From Homarus americanus (Eukaryota; Arthropoda; Malacostraca; Decapoda; Nephropidae), in the NCBI RefSeq assembly GCF_018991925.1, contig NW_024732415.1, forward strand, positions 810,430-874,429: 64,000 bases of DNA. The letters run 5' to 3'. This document shows, one piece after another, positions 10,791-35,331 of the stretch; the first letter of the stretch is position 1, and each line of letters begins with the position of its first letter. Under the pieces are notes generated by a model. It was given only the letters and a program-made list of their open reading frames with translations, ran no database searches and was not told the origin of the DNA. The position numbers and the translations under genes are program-made.

Positions 10791-12320
10791 GGTGGTGGCG
10801 GCAGCACGAAGAGAGGAGCCACCAAGTCGGTACACACTTATGAATACCAAGAAAGGGTTAGACACTGCTCCCTACACCGCGCACCCACACACATACACAC
10901 ACACACACTTCACGCCCAACAACACCACAGATAAACGGCCAGATTATGACGAGTAAATATGTTAAAAAGGAGAGTAAAGAGGAGAGAGAGAGAGAGGGAT
11001 AAGGAGAGCAACATTTAAAGTACAGGTGATGGAGGGTAGTGTTGGCCACGGTCACCCCCAGCTAGCGACACACACCGTCGGATTAAACCAGCCAGGGACG
11101 GCTAAACAGTCATGGCTACCGGGGAGTGGCGTCAAGGAGAGCAGCCAAAGGCATTCTTATAAGTAACAGATCGGGAACATTAAGAGGAATAATAGGAGGA
11201 ACGGCAGTAGCAGTAGCAGCAGCAGTCGCGGTCGACCTACACACCACCGCAGCGCTGCCGCTACTCGCTGGCTCTCTCTCGCCTCCCCCGATCAATATGG
11301 CTGTACACTCCTCCACAATTCGCGACTACTTATGTTAGCGACCTCTCGACTCTCATTTTCTTTGTTACAATACTGGCTCTCTGATTGTACATATGAACTC
11401 TTGTCGTTGTATATATATGCATAGTGTATACGCGAACATGATCTGGTCATGTAAGAAGACAGTAATCTTGGCTTATTGATTCGCGTCCGAAGCACCTAAA
11501 TTTCTACAATAAACTCACCCATTCTGAGCTGTTCCTTTTACCTCCCCGCGGCGTTGCCAAGCGTGCATAAAAATAGATGCACAAAATTGTTTGATCTTCC
11601 ATAAGTTTCTTATTAATCATCGTATTATACCGAGTTAGCAATCTTTCAGCATGCTAGATTATGTAGACAATTTTGATAAGATTAGTTAGACGATGTAGTT
11701 ATGACGCAATTGAAATCAAACTAATAGTGACAACAACTCATATAATTTTGAGACTAGAACCCATGTTTCAGTGGCTGGTCGTCTTGATGCGCGTAAATTT
11801 TGACTCTCTGAAATATACAAATTCATGTAATATTACCATTTGGGAGAGGCAAAAAACAAGTAATGTTACATGTAATGGAAATAAAAGAATATTTCATTTC
11901 TTTTCATGGGAGCGCCCAGTATCCAAACTTTTTCCTAAACTTTGTGAAAAATCTTCAAGTCGACCCAACTCGAACAAAAAACGCGTGAAAATCTCTCCAA
12001 AGCGGAGGAAAAATAAGGACTTCTATAACCAGTAAGGTGCAATTGTTTCTTAGTCCTCCTACAGAAAACCCCTATTGAATACTTTACCCCGAAGAAACTT
12101 TTGGGGGGATTTCTTATATGTTCGGCATCTTGGACCCCCCTCACCCTCCTCCCCTCACCCCCCTAACCTACTCTTAGAAGCCGTTTAACTCATGACAAGT
12201 AATACATGCTAAATATATTCATTGGGGACTCCTTCCAACCTTAGAAAATCGACAGAGGAAATCGATTGAAAAATTGGCGCATTATATTAACCTTGGCTTA
12301 GGTCTTATCTGGTTCAGTCA
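10790..12320. other. Mostly unique DNA, no firm gene
   Basis: 11115-11340 is GC-richer and CpG-containing, with a GCAGTAGCAGCAGCA run near 11205-11230. 11334-11560 has a TATATATATGCATA box and a downstream AATAAA, an arrangement seen in retroelement LTRs, but I could not define its ends. An open frame of 120 codons at 11673-12035 has ordinary composition and a Lys/Arg-rich end. It matches nothing I know and has no splice context, so I do not call it a gene. Confidence 0.35.
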
Positions 12321-12324
12321 TTTG

Positions 12325-12535
12325 AGTGGTAGAGAGAAATGATGGTGGCTTGTGTGTGTGTGGTGGTAGTTGTGTGGTATAGGATGATGGTAGATGTGTT
12401 TGTGGTGGTAGTTATGTAGTCGTCATTAGCACAGGGTGATGGAAGTTGTGTTGTGGTGGTAGATACGAAGTCGTCATTGATACAGGATGATAGTAGATGC
12501 GTTATGGTGGTAGTTGTGGTAGGTAAGAAACCGCC
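12325..12535. repeat. GTGGTGGTAGTTGTG-type degenerate minisatellite (~60-bp)
   Basis: Units containing GTCGTCATTGATACAGG(A/G)TGAT plus GGTGGTAGTTGTG recur three to four times with substantial divergence. Confidence 0.7.
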
Positions 12536-12539
12536 ACAC

Positions 12540-13775
12540 ACACACGTACAGAAGATGACAGTGTACAGTGTGGCACGTTGACTCTGATGAAACCTAGCGT
12601 CAAGAATACAGACTGCGGCCCTAGAGGTGGATTGTGTGAACGTTGTGATAAAGCAGCAGGTTAAAGGGTACAGATTGTGAAGGCGAGGCTGGTGGTGGTG
12701 GATCGGGCTCTGCAGCAGTCTACCACAACAACATTTTACACCTATACTATCACGTTATCTCGTTCTACCACAGCTATTTAACCACACAACACACATAGAC
12801 ACATAGCAAAACAACGTACTTAAATGAGGTTGAAATGAGGAGTGTTGGAGAGAGGAGTGTTGGAGAGAAGAGGGAGAGGTAAAGCCTAGTTGTGTACTGA
12901 TAGAGAGCAGAGGAAGAGACCTGGGTTGAAGTGGTGGTAGGTGGGTAGGTGTAGGGGTAAGGAAGGTTGGTAGGTGGTGGGGGGGTTGGCAGGCAGAGGC
13001 AGGCAACTCAACTCGCTGTGGGATCATTTCGCTAGCATGTAATGTTCTCGGACAAATCTATTCAACCAGTCGAGACAAAAGCTTACCTCAACTGTTGATA
13101 AAAAAAGAGAAGATAATGCGTCCATGATATATTTATTTACAGGAGTCAAAACACGAGGATGTTTGCAACCTATCTACTCAAATGCTACTAACTGAGGAAG
13201 CAATACGGATGAATTTTTTTACTCTATCCTCAACATTTGTTCACATTTTTTTATTATTTATTTAGTTCAGAACAATACCCAAATGGACCTCTTACACATT
13301 TAACTGTATTAACGGTATCTTGCTATAGAGGGAACGAGAGTAAAATGATGAAATTAAGATAATTCCCTTCCTTAAAACACACCAACGATATCCCACAAGT
13401 CCACATTTATACGATACATATTTTGATATCTACAATGCACTTAAAATAATCACTCACTCATTCCATACAGCGTCAGAACATAAAAAAAAATACAATAATT
13501 CTTAACTTGTGATTAATTTCAAAACGGAATAACTTTTTTAACCCATGATTCGCTACAGTAAGGCACAGCGCAATACATTTCGTTACGTAACACTACAACA
13601 TACACAGTAGTCGTTCATACATTATACAAGGTTAAAGCAGATGTATATAACGTTTTCTTTACATATCTTCTATACACTTGGAGACAACTTAAGTAGTACG
13701 GGCAGTGAAAGAAATCTGTGTAGGCTACAGTAGTTAAGACAGAGAGAAACCGGTGTAGGTACTAGGCTTGTGTAG
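12540..13775. other. Unique DNA, no gene seen
   Basis: 12835-12990 is G-rich with GGTAGGTGGG words. 13030-13770 is AT-rich single-copy sequence without supportable coding signals. Confidence 0.5.
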
Positions 13776-14100
13776 GGGTGGTTAGGTTAGGTTAGTTAGG
13801 TTAGGATAGTTAGGTGAGGATATCAAGAGCCTTAAGTTAGATTAGCAAGATCATTAAGTTAGGATGGATTAAGTTAGGTTAATAAGATCTTTGGGTTAAG
13901 TTATCAAGAGCCTTAAGTTATATTAGGTTAAGTTAGGGTAGTAAGATCCTAGATTAGATTAGGTTAGGTTAGTTACAATCGCCCATTGGCTAAATCAGGG
14001 TTAAGTTGTGTAAGAGATATCCATATAGATTAAGTTGGGTTCGGTTAGGTTAGATTAAGTTAGGTTAGGCTAGGTTTGGTTAGGTTAAGTTAGATACCTA
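13775..14100. repeat. Degenerate telomere-like GGTTAGGTTAG array
   Basis: Many GGTTAGG, GTTAAGTTAG and AGATTAG words occur over about 320 bp. One recurring block contains TCAAGAGCCTTAAGTTA. Confidence 0.8.
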
Positions 14101-14279
14101 CGTGAGAGAGACCTACATAACCCAGAGTGTGAGAGACAATTTTAGAGCTATCTCACCTCCTTGCTTGAATCTCTCTTCGTCTCGACAATTATCTTCCTTA
14201 TGAGGGAGACTTATTACACCCTCCCAACACTAGTGGTGGTATTGATCCAGTGTCTGTCTGTCTGTTACCTTCACCTCAC

Positions 14280-15290
14280 AATCCCTCTCTCTCTCTCTCT
14301 CTCTCTCTGTTTTCATGTTTGTGCACTCTCTCTCACTCTCTCCGTTTTCATGTTTGTGCTCGCTCGCTCTCTTTTCGCTGTCTAACTTTCTCTCTGTTTC
14401 CTTGTCTATGTCTCTCTTTTCTCTCGTTTTCTTTATCGCGGTCTCTCTTATCGTTTCCTCTTTTCTCTTAACCCCGCTCTCTTTATCTCTCACTCACTCT
14501 CTTTATCTCTTATCTGTATCTCTCTCTCCGTCACTTTCTTAATCTCTCGCTCTCTGTATCGCCTTGTCTCTCTCACCCATTCCTTCACTTTCTCACTCTT
14601 ATTATCAGTCTCTCTCTCTCTCTCTTAATATTTAATCAATCCTTCGCCTTGTTTCTCTCTTTATCTCTCTCTCACTTTGCCGCACTGCCTCTCTTTTCCC
14701 CTCTCTATTGTCCTGCCTTCCACTTTCACTCGCTCTCTTTATTGTCTAGTCTCTCTCTTTCTCTCTCCCATTCCTTTACCCTCTCTCCCACCCCTTCTCT
14801 CTCCCCCACCTCTTCTCTCTCCCACCTTCTCTCTCCCCCACCACCTTCTCTCTCCCCCCCTTCTCTCCCCACCTCTCTCTCTCCCCACCACCTTCTCTCT
14901 CCCCCCCACTTCTCTCTCCACCACTTCTCTCTCCCCACCACCTTCTCTCCCCACCACTTCTCTTTCTCTCCCCCACCACCTTCTCTCTCCCCACCACCTT
15001 CTCTCTCCCCACCTTCTCTGTCTCTCTCCCCACCTTCTCTCTCTCCCCACCTTCTCTCTCCCACCACCTCCTCTCCCCACCACCTCTCTCTCTCTCTCTC
15101 CCCACCACTTCTCTCTCCCCACCCCCTTCTCTCTCCCCACCACTCTCTCTCTCCCCCACCACTCTCTCCCCCCACCACCTTCTCTCTCCCCCACTCTCTC
15201 CCACCTTCTCTCTCCCCCACTCTCTCCCCACCTCTCTCTCCCCACCTTCTCTCTCCCCCACCACTTCTCTCTCTCTCTCTGACCCTGTAC
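14280..15290. repeat. 1-kb polypyrimidine tract
   Basis: TC-rich to about 14790. To 15280 it is an irregular array of CTCTCTCCCCACCACCTT units. The asymmetry is nearly complete: the + strand is almost all C/T with isolated A. The open frames of 160 to 234 codons on both strands here are compositional artefacts. Confidence 0.92.
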
Positions 15291-15359
15291 CGCCTAGGTC
15301 CCAGCTGTTGGTCTGTGGGCTTATCTATCGATCAAACTATCACGGCCGAATAGATACCC

Positions 15360-15592
15360 ATCCCGTTCCAACCCACCCTAAACCCCTCTTCCACCCTAAA
15401 CCCCCACCTCTTCCACCCTTAACCCCACCGACCCATCCTTAACCCACCTCTTCCACTCAACAACCCACCCTAAACCCCCACCTCTTCCACTCACAACCCA
15501 CCCTTAACCCACCTCTTCCACCCTCGACCCACCCTAAACCCACCTTTTCCACCCTCGACCCACCCTTAACCCACCTCTTCCACCCCCACAGT
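15360..15592. repeat. ACCCACCTCTTCCACCCT minisatellite
   Basis: About eight copies of a unit of about 30 bp combining CCCACCTCTTCCACCC and GACCCACCCTTAA/AACCCACCCTAAA. Confidence 0.85.
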
Positions 15593-15599
15593 ACTTTTA

Positions 15600-16815
15600 G
15601 CTGTTAGGTTAGGTTAGGTTACCGTGTACAGTGTGTGTGATAAGCCGGAAGTCACCGTGAACTATCTCTTTTATCTGCTATTTATCTGCCTCTCTTTCTC
15701 TCCCTCTTTTATCTCTAATTTATTTCACTTTCTCTATTCTATATCTCTTTCACTTTGTTTTATCTCTATATCGCACCTTTTCTCTTTCTCTCTTGTCTTC
15801 TCTTTATATATATTACTCTTTTTCTCTATCTCTCTCTCTCTCTCTCGTGTGGGGAGATTCAAAGTGTATGAAAAACACCAAAGAAAGGGAGAGAATGATA
15901 AATAAATACATAGCAACACAAAAATAAACGAGAATCACAAGAAAAATAAAAAACAACATGAAAAACAATATCTGACTGTTTTTACGCATGTGCACGAGAA
16001 ACGCCGCGAGAATTTTACGTTTAGGAATAATTTTACATTAATTCTATCTAAATTCTGTAAAAAAACAACAATAAAAAAGCCTTAATAAACACTCAGACTT
16101 TTGTTTGATAACCCTGGTAGTTGAACCACTTAAATCTAAAAAAAAAAAAATAAAAAAAAAAAAAGTTGAAATGCCTGAGCGTTGTACAGACGGTGTTTTT
16201 GTTATTGTTGCTGTTAGTTGTTATTGTTTTGTTGTTCTTATTATTGTTATTGTTGTTATTTTTTCTCACTGTTTATGTTATTGTCATTTTTCTTATTATT
16301 CTTATCTCTGCTGTTGTTATTTCTTTTAAATTTATTGTTATTAGTAGCCTAACTTAACCTAATCTAACTTAACGTAACGTAACGTAACCTAAACACAATA
16401 AAACTCAATTAGTTCCTTATTATTATTACTCTCTTAGCATTTCCACAGCTATTTCAAGGCATAACTAAACTACCCTATATTTAACTACTTATATTATTAC
16501 CATTTATATCTATCCTATAATTTAGTAATTTATATAGAAATAATAAATTTTATAGGAAGCATCTCTCTGTGTTTATTGGGCATATGACGTAATGATCGTT
16601 TAAACTCCGGATCCCCTAAATTGACAACTCCGGTGTCATAGAAAACATGACGGCTCGAGGGTTAATTTAAGGGTAGACTAAACTGAGATTTTCTGTCGCA
16701 AGGAGGAAGGAAATTTGAGGTATTTACGATGGTATGTTTATTTTGATGTTAATGTTGATGTTTATTACTATTTTGTATATGTAGTTAGAGATGATACGAG
16801 AGATAACGTCAATAA
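15600..16815. other. TC-rich patches and AT-rich unique DNA
   Basis: There is a short GGTTAGG run at 15606. 15655-15855 is TCTCT-rich. Poly-A is at 16138-16165, and TTGTTATTG low complexity at 16195-16345. An AACGTAACGTAACCT run lies near 16365-16390. No gene supported. Confidence 0.55.
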
Positions 16816-16995
16816 ATTTCCTCAGTTTAAGAAGAAAAACAAGAAATTTCCCCAGTTAGAGGAAAGCAAGATAAATTCCTCCAGTTAGGGAAAGAAAATA
16901 CCAATAATTCCCTCAATTAAAGAGAAAAAACAAGATAAATTCCCCCAATAAAGTATAAAACACCAATATTTCCCCCAGTTAAAGTGACAAAACAC
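16810..16995. repeat. ~40-bp repeat AAATTCCCCCAGTTAAAG
   Basis: About five diverged copies of a unit with (A/T)TTCCCCCAGTTAAAG followed by A-rich spacer and CAAGATAAA. Confidence 0.75.
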
Positions 16996-17119
16996 AATCT
17001 ACCGCCATTTTGAGACAAGGAGAGATTGACAGACACACACTTGACACACTAACTCCTTATCTTATCACGTGATCGCCCTTGAGCTGCCTGAGGCTGTGTT
17101 CACCTGGGCTGTCATTCTA

Positions 17120-17425
17120 CCTTATCGTGTGTCATGTATGGTAGTGAAGTTATGGTAGAGGGAAGGGTATGGTAATGGGGTTAGGGTATGGTAGTTATGT
17201 ATGGGGAGGGTTATGGTGGTTAGGTTAGGGTATGGTGGTGGGGTTAGGTTAATGGCGCATGGTAGGGTTATGGTGAGGTTAGGGTATGGTAGTGATGTGT
17301 TAATGGGGTTATGGTGAGGTTAGGGTATGGTAGTGATGTATTAATAGGGTTATGGTGAGGTTAAGGTATGGTAGTGACATATGGTGAGGTTAGAGTATGA
17401 TAATGGTGCTGATAGTGAATTATAG
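17120..17425. repeat. GGTTAGGGTATGGTAGTGATG minisatellite
   Basis: GGTTATGGTGAGG and GGTATGGTAGTGATG words alternate. Units are about 35-60 bp and degenerate. Confidence 0.8.
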
Positions 17426-17608
17426 ATGCGTAAAGGCGTATAACTAACTCATGATTATAGTATCGTGAGGGTATAATAATCAGGCATGATAGACACTTAT
17501 AACAATACAAGTATAACTCACAACCTTAACAACAACAACACGATAATTAATAAACAACAAGAACAATAACTTTACCTTAATATCAGTATAATTATCAAAG
17601 ACGACGAC

Positions 17609-17640
<32 letters not shown>

Positions 17641-18050
17641 CGCTTCAATGATGACATCCTAATCTAATCTGACCACTTGTCAAACCTTGAAATAGTCATC
17701 GTCCTCTTCAACACAAACCTGGAAATAATTTGTGTTAGATTAGGATCATATTGTCAAGAGGTGTCCAACAGGAAGTCATCTCATTCTGGCAACACTGAAA
17801 GATAATCACAGTGTTAAGATAAATGACTTAAGATGGAAAAATGTCACCTGTCTGTCTGTCTGTCTGTCAATGTCCTGTTACTGCCATGTCGATAAAGGTT
17901 TTTTTGTGTATTTTTTATATTTTGTTAATAATTTATGAATAAACTTTAAAATAAACTTGTGTTGTATAATGAAGAGTGACTCGTTTATTTACCTGTGTTG
18001 TACGTGTCTGGTTCACCTGTTATGTAAAGATAACAGGTATGCATTAATAT
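17425..18050. other. Unique AT-rich DNA with (GAT)n
   Basis: (GAT)n lies at about 17603-17640 and a CTGT run at 17851-17867. No gene supported. Confidence 0.5.
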
Positions 18051-18300
18051 AGATCACCTGATGATTAGCCACCCAATTATATCACCTGAAGATTAACCAC
18101 CCTAATGCTAATCTAATATAACCACATACTGTAAAACTTAAACTAACCTACCGTAACTTTACCTAACCTACCGTAACTTTACCTAACCTAATCTACCGTA
18201 ACATAACCTAACTCCCCTAAGTAGAATTAGGTTAGGTCAAGTCAGGTTAGGTTAAGTTTGTTTAGGTTTTGGGTTAGGTTAGGTCAGGTTAGATTAGGCT
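18050..18300. repeat. ACCTGATGATTA element plus telomere-like runs
   Basis: Two direct copies of ACCTGA(T/A)GATTA(G/A)CCACCC lie at 18054 and 18083. They are followed by CTAACCTACCGTAACTTTAC repeats and GGTTAGGTTAGGTCAGG. The first motif recurs at several distant places in the window. Confidence 0.7.
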
Positions 18301-18665
18301 ATTACCAATCAAATTAGTCGTTCTCGTTCAACTGGATACACCTGTTGCGTTACACCTCACCAGGAACCAGATTACCTTCCTAAACCTGTACAGGTATGTC
18401 ACACAGGTGTTAACGAATGACATCAACTTGATCTAATACCTTTTTGACCACACGTTTATTTAATAGTTCTTCGAGTGTATTCGGTAATGACAGGCTGATG
18501 CTAAATTTGTAATATATTAATAAAAAAGAATTATACTTATTGTAATATTTAGGATTAAAAACGACATTTGAAAAGATATAGTTTCAATGGTTTTATTTAT
18601 ACTATAACTGCGTTGGCTATATACATGCTGAACCAATTATAATCTTGTATGGTGATTTCACTGAA

Positions 18666-18669
18666 TATA

Positions 18670-18745
<76 letters not shown>

Positions 18746-18746
18746 G
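18666..18746. repeat. (TTA)n microsatellite
   Basis: About 26 uninterrupted TTA/ATT trinucleotides. Confidence 0.97.
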
Positions 18747-19345
18747 AACAAAAGTGTCCATTACATCAATTAGCTAAATCAGTTACTTATGCTTAAAAAA
18801 ATTTACGAAAACATTATATACTGTACACTGGCATCAAGTGATCTCTCTGTCATTTAACTTGCCATCTCTCTCTCTCACACACTCATGTTTCTCTTACTCC
18901 TTCACTCATTATCATTCTACACACTTACTGTACATGTTAGCTGTGTCCGTCTCTTGGCCACACACACACACCAAACTTCATTCTCTCTTACCTCATCCAC
19001 AACGCCCTAGATTTCACTATCACATGAAGATTAACCACCCTAACGCTAACCTAACCTATCCCAATATAATCTAACTTGACTTAAACTAATCTAATACTAT
19101 TCTAATCTAACCCAAACCCCAGATAAAGTTGGGGTGTTTGATCAGGTCAAATAAACTGGGGTGGTTAATCACCAGGTGATTTAATTCCACTAATGACTAG
19201 ATTACCTAATATTGGTTTAACTCTTCTGAATTCTCTTATAAAAATACCTGTACTAATAATGTTATTGTGTTATATTATATTTATATTTATCTATCAAGGT
19301 TTAAGGATTTATTATACTGAAATACTTACAAGATAACTCAGTAGT
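18747..19345. other. Unique DNA with dispersed-motif copies
   Basis: Copies of the ACCTGA...GATTAACCACC motif lie at 19021-19040 and, inverted, at 19131-19180 (GGGGTGGTTAATCACCAGGT). Short CTAATCTAAC degenerate telomere-like runs lie between them. No gene supported. Confidence 0.5.
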
Positions 19346-19349
19346 ACCA

Positions 19350-19832
19350 CACACACACACACACACCACAATTATATACACATGCAAGCTTCCCCACATG
19401 ATGACTTACACACACACACACACACACACACAATTATATACATGCAAACTTCCCACATGATGACTTACACACACACACACACACACCACAATTATATACA
19501 CAAGCTTTATGATGACACACACACACACACACCACAATTATATACACATGATGACTTACACACACACACACACACCACAATTATATACACACACAGCATT
19601 CCCACATGATGACTTACGTACACACACACACACACACACACCACAATTATATACAAGCTTCCCACATATGATGACTTACGTACACACACGCACACACACA
19701 CACCACAATTATATACACATGCAAGCTTCCCCACATGATGACTTACACACACACACACACACCACAATTATATACACATGCAAGCTTCCCCACATGATGA
19801 CTTATGTACACGCACACACACACACACAGTTA
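19350..19832. repeat. Compound minisatellite: (CA)n plus ACATGATGACTTA block
   Basis: About eight units, each with a (CA)n run of variable length, ACCACAATTATATACACA, then a variable CAAGCTTCCCCACATG and ATGATGACTTA. Units are about 45-65 bp and vary chiefly in CA length. Confidence 0.92.
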
Positions 19833-19998
19833 AAATCTTCTCTCCGTTACCCGACATAAGACAAAAATACAATGTAATTACTGTACAATGGCCTCCTCCT
19901 CCTCTTCTCCCCTTGTGTGTATAGTTTACCGTCATTCTTTATTATTTGTACATTGTTCCGTAAATAACTGTTGCGTGTATATTTTTCTGGGTTAGATA

Positions 19999-20030
<32 letters not shown>

Positions 20031-21812
20031 GTACACATTGATTAAAAAACATACACGTACTGTCTATATATGTAAGATGACCTTTGACTCGTGGACTTGA
20101 GTACTATAAACGAGCATTATTGTTATTGAGAGTTATAATGGAAAACTGTGCAGGAAATGAGGTTATGATATGATGCTCTGGGCTACGTATAACGACTTGT
20201 AATAACTTATAGTCTGACTTGCGCAAAGAACTTGAACTGTTGAGGTGTTCTAGATTCTGACAGGTCTTACACACACACACACACTGTAGTTAAGTATCTC
20301 ACTTTGCAGCGATGTTGTTGGTAATTTCTACGGTATATTAACTTCATGTTTTCAAGTACATTTAATCGTATCTTGTTAAAACTCAGAGTTAATACTTGTT
20401 GTCTGGCATCTAGGTAAAGTTTATCTCGTGTCTATATAAAGTTTATTGTCTTGGTGAGGTGTAGAATGACAAGTAAAACTTACAACTGTGGAAACTCTAT
20501 CCCGTTAGCTGAACTTTGTATATAGACATCAACAAGAAATAAGAACAAAGTTGAATGTTTTGTTTATTCCAATGCTGTAATGAGATCAATGGTCAAATAG
20601 GGCATCAGAGACTAGATAAGATATACTTGTAATACGAGATATAACAGTACTCGTTATAATAGTTTGGGTCACGCACTGTGCACCCACCAAGGTTTGTTGA
20701 CACGACAACCTCCGTTTTCTTTCATTTACCAAAGTATAAGTAACACCATCCTACACTCATAAAGTGAATCCAATTCCTTATACCGGATTAAGAAAGACTA
20801 GGATAAAATAATCTGCTGTTTATAGAGAATCTATGTGATCCTATTTTATTAATTAAAGGGAAAAAATGAGGGGAAGTAAGTGGATTCCTGCGTTTATATC
20901 TTATACGATGCAAAACATTGAGACATCTGTGTAGATGAGGCAAGTGGTTCACTATAGGTGAGTCGAGGAGGAATTTATCTACAAGTAAATGTGGCCAGAA
21001 CAACTTTATATAACGTGTTCAGTGTCCTGGCACACGTGAAGGTCATCCAGTAGCATTTAATGAACAGGTAGAGGCGTGAGTTAGTGGTGTAAAGATGCGG
21101 GTGTCGAGGTAATTCCCATCATAATATCATCATGGGTCTCGGGAGATAGGTAAGATGACCTTAGTAAGCGTAACACAGCTAAAATAAACATATATATACA
21201 GTATATATATGTACATGGGATTATACATATGTTGTTAATGTATTGGGGTTGTGAGCTTGAAGAAGTTGTTGATGACGTTATGGTTATTTAAATATTTAAA
21301 TCTCTTGAAGGTATTTAAAGAGATAAATCAAAGATGTCAATCATTTTGTCTTAAATATAGTAACACTATGTAACCAAATTTCTTCATCACAAACCATAAT
21401 GTGTCTCAGTGAATAAAAGTAAAGCAAAGTAAAGTAAGGCATATACTGTACTCTGGTAATACTTAACAAGCTTCTCTAGACTAAGATATTTTGGGGACTA
21501 TTCTTGATGAAATATTTGTTACTTTAAGGGGTAATAAACAACTTTTGAATTACCACATGAATAATATTGAGTTTCTTGTTATTTGTTTATTTAATATTTC
21601 CTCATGGAGACTGTGGAACTAAGCCATTGATGAAAGGTTAAGGAGAGGGATGCCACCTTTTCTGACATTGGTTGATTTGTATCTTATATTTTAGTTTATT
21701 GAACAAGTTTATCACGAAGAAAGAAAATAGTGCTGAAAAAAGTGTACAATAGTGAATAATGAATATATAGTAGTGAATAATGACATGGTTTTATTTATAT
21801 ATTTTTTTTCAG
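19833..21812 (+). other. Unique DNA upstream of MBTPS1 coding start
   Basis: Mostly single-copy AT-rich sequence with a (CA)n run at 20008-20030. MBTPS1 coding exon 1 begins right after a splice acceptor (a T-run then CAG at 21810-21812). At least one non-coding 5' exon and the promoter are therefore expected upstream, but I cannot locate them by eye. Confidence 0.5.
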
Positions 21813-21853
21813 GTGAAGAATGTAAATTTGGCTACCTGAACCCTATACACAAG

Positions 21854-33471
<11,618 letters not shown>

Positions 33472-34922
33472 CCCGCCCGCTTCAAGAATTTGGCCTAATT
33501 TTACAGTAACTTAATATATAAATAATTAATAGAGTGAATGGGTTTATTTATTATTTACATTTTGCATTACAGTATTTTGTTAATTTTGTATTTTTTAACA
33601 GTTGATAGCATCATTACTTATTTTTTTTTACGTTATTGTTGGAAGTGATAGTTCGACATTTACAGTTTTGTGTAAATTACTGTACTGTACCGGCAGAAAA
33701 AGAGTAGATTATTGTATGAAATAATTTGTTCAGTTTTAGAGTCTTCAAGTGGTTTCGTCTTTCCGTATCGTCCGACAATGAGCGATGTTAATTGTTATGT
33801 TTTCAATAATGTAAATAAGAGATTAATTCATGTAAATATACAGTACATGGAATAGATAAAAAAAAATCAAGTCTATTTTAGGCAACTAAGAAAATATAAA
33901 ATATGTAATTGTCAAGTTTGATAAAATATCTTGACTAGAAATAATTTTTAGTAGAATTTTATAGTCTTTCAGGAGTGATAGTTATTGTGATAATGACATC
34001 GTTAATGGCTGCTTGAGTCGTTTGGGGGCATTTTGATCCAGTTAAACGGCTGACCTATAGGAGATGCCTTGTACTGTAATCAGGGTCAAATACACAAAGC
34101 TGACCAATCACCAGTCATGTCGCGTAACCGGAGCGGACCATTTTGGTTTAAAGTTTGGTCAGGTGAGGTTGATGACTAAGGTACTGTATGTTATTGATCT
34201 ACGGATGAGTGAAGTGAGTGATATAGAACAGCCGTGTGTCACTTGAGGCTGTAGGTATTGTCCAGACAGCTATAACATGAAGCTGATATTATTGACCAAC
34301 TTAACAAGCAGCTGTCAGATGAAGCTTAATAATATTGACCAATCAGCTTTAAGCTCAAGGTCACAACCATCACCCAGCAGATCAAGCTTAAGTTTTTGTA
34401 TTTTAATCTCGGAAAGAACAGGTGAAAAACATGTACGTACTGTATTGATTTGCTGCCGACGTTTTTTCTGTATTTGCTAAAGCAGTCATTAACAGGTTCA
34501 GTTTGTGATTGAGGTTCGGTGTTAGGGAGTAGCAGTCAGCTGATGTGAGGTGCTCGAACATGTCCAGTGTGTGTGTGTGTGTGCAAAATGGCCTACATGT
34601 TGAAAAATATCACGAATGCGACTGTTAAACCGATAACTAATCTTTTTTTTTTTGCTGAAGTGGATGACCCAGACAATCCAATTTAACTTAATAATCCTCG
34701 ACAAGATTAATTAGGTTAGGTTAGGTTATTTTAGTTTTTGTCACTTGAAAATTTTACGTGTTTGCAGCTCTGTTCGTGGTAATTATTCCTAACATAAACC
34801 ATCTTGTACACACTATTTTCTCTGTCATTTGTGTGTTTCAAAAAGTTACTGAAGAAGTGAGAAAGTCAGTGCAAACTTTTTTAATAATACTCCTGTTTTA
34901 AGTTTTATGTATTATTGTAGTT

Positions 34923-34971
<49 letters not shown>

Positions 34972-35045
34972 CAGTAATATTTAAGTAAATTTTTGTGTTG
35001 GTTTACAAGAGAAAAAATATTAAATAACAGATTTATTATGTAAAT

Positions 35046-35331
35046 TTAACCCTTTAGAGACGATTCCACGACCCTAGCGATCCTGCCCAGACAATTCCCA
35101 TGACTCTTATGATTTTTACCGCCTGCACATGAACAATAATACAGTACACAATTATATAGGTCCTTAGCCAGCCTACCGTGTACAAAAATTTACCCGGTGA
35201 AAATTATTAAATAATATATAAGTATTGCAAGTGAATTGATTATCAGAATTATACTAAAATTATCATAGTTACTGATAATCCTAAACATATTCTATCCTCA
35301 ATAAAGCCCAGAAGATTGTCGCTAAAGGATC
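35046..35331. mobile_element. piggyBac-like MITE with CCCTTTAGAGACGATTCC ends
   Basis: Left end TTAACCCTTTAGAGACGATT (35046-35065). The right end GATTGTCGCTAAAGG (35314-35328) is its imperfect inverted complement, about 280 bp overall. A TTAA precedes the CCC at the left, as in piggyBac-type insertions. The right TTAA is not intact. No transposase is present. Confidence 0.55.

Noticed and set aside
11334..11560. Possible solo LTR (TG start, TATA box, AATAAA)
   Set aside because: No matching second LTR, no primer-binding site, no defined CA end or target duplication visible.
11673..12035. 120-codon open frame with basic C-terminus
   Set aside because: No recognised family, no splice or promoter context, and AT-rich DNA can give such frames by chance.
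14649..15353. 234-codon Ser/Pro/Leu frame and overlapping minus-strand Gly/Glu/Arg frames
   Set aside because: Pure composition effect of a CTCTCCCCACC tract. All frames on both strands are open.
21752..21853. Upstream in-frame ATG giving a longer MBTPS1 N-terminus (MNNEYIV...)
   Set aside because: This part lies 5' of a clear splice acceptor (T-run and CAG at 21812), so it is probably intron or leader and not coding.
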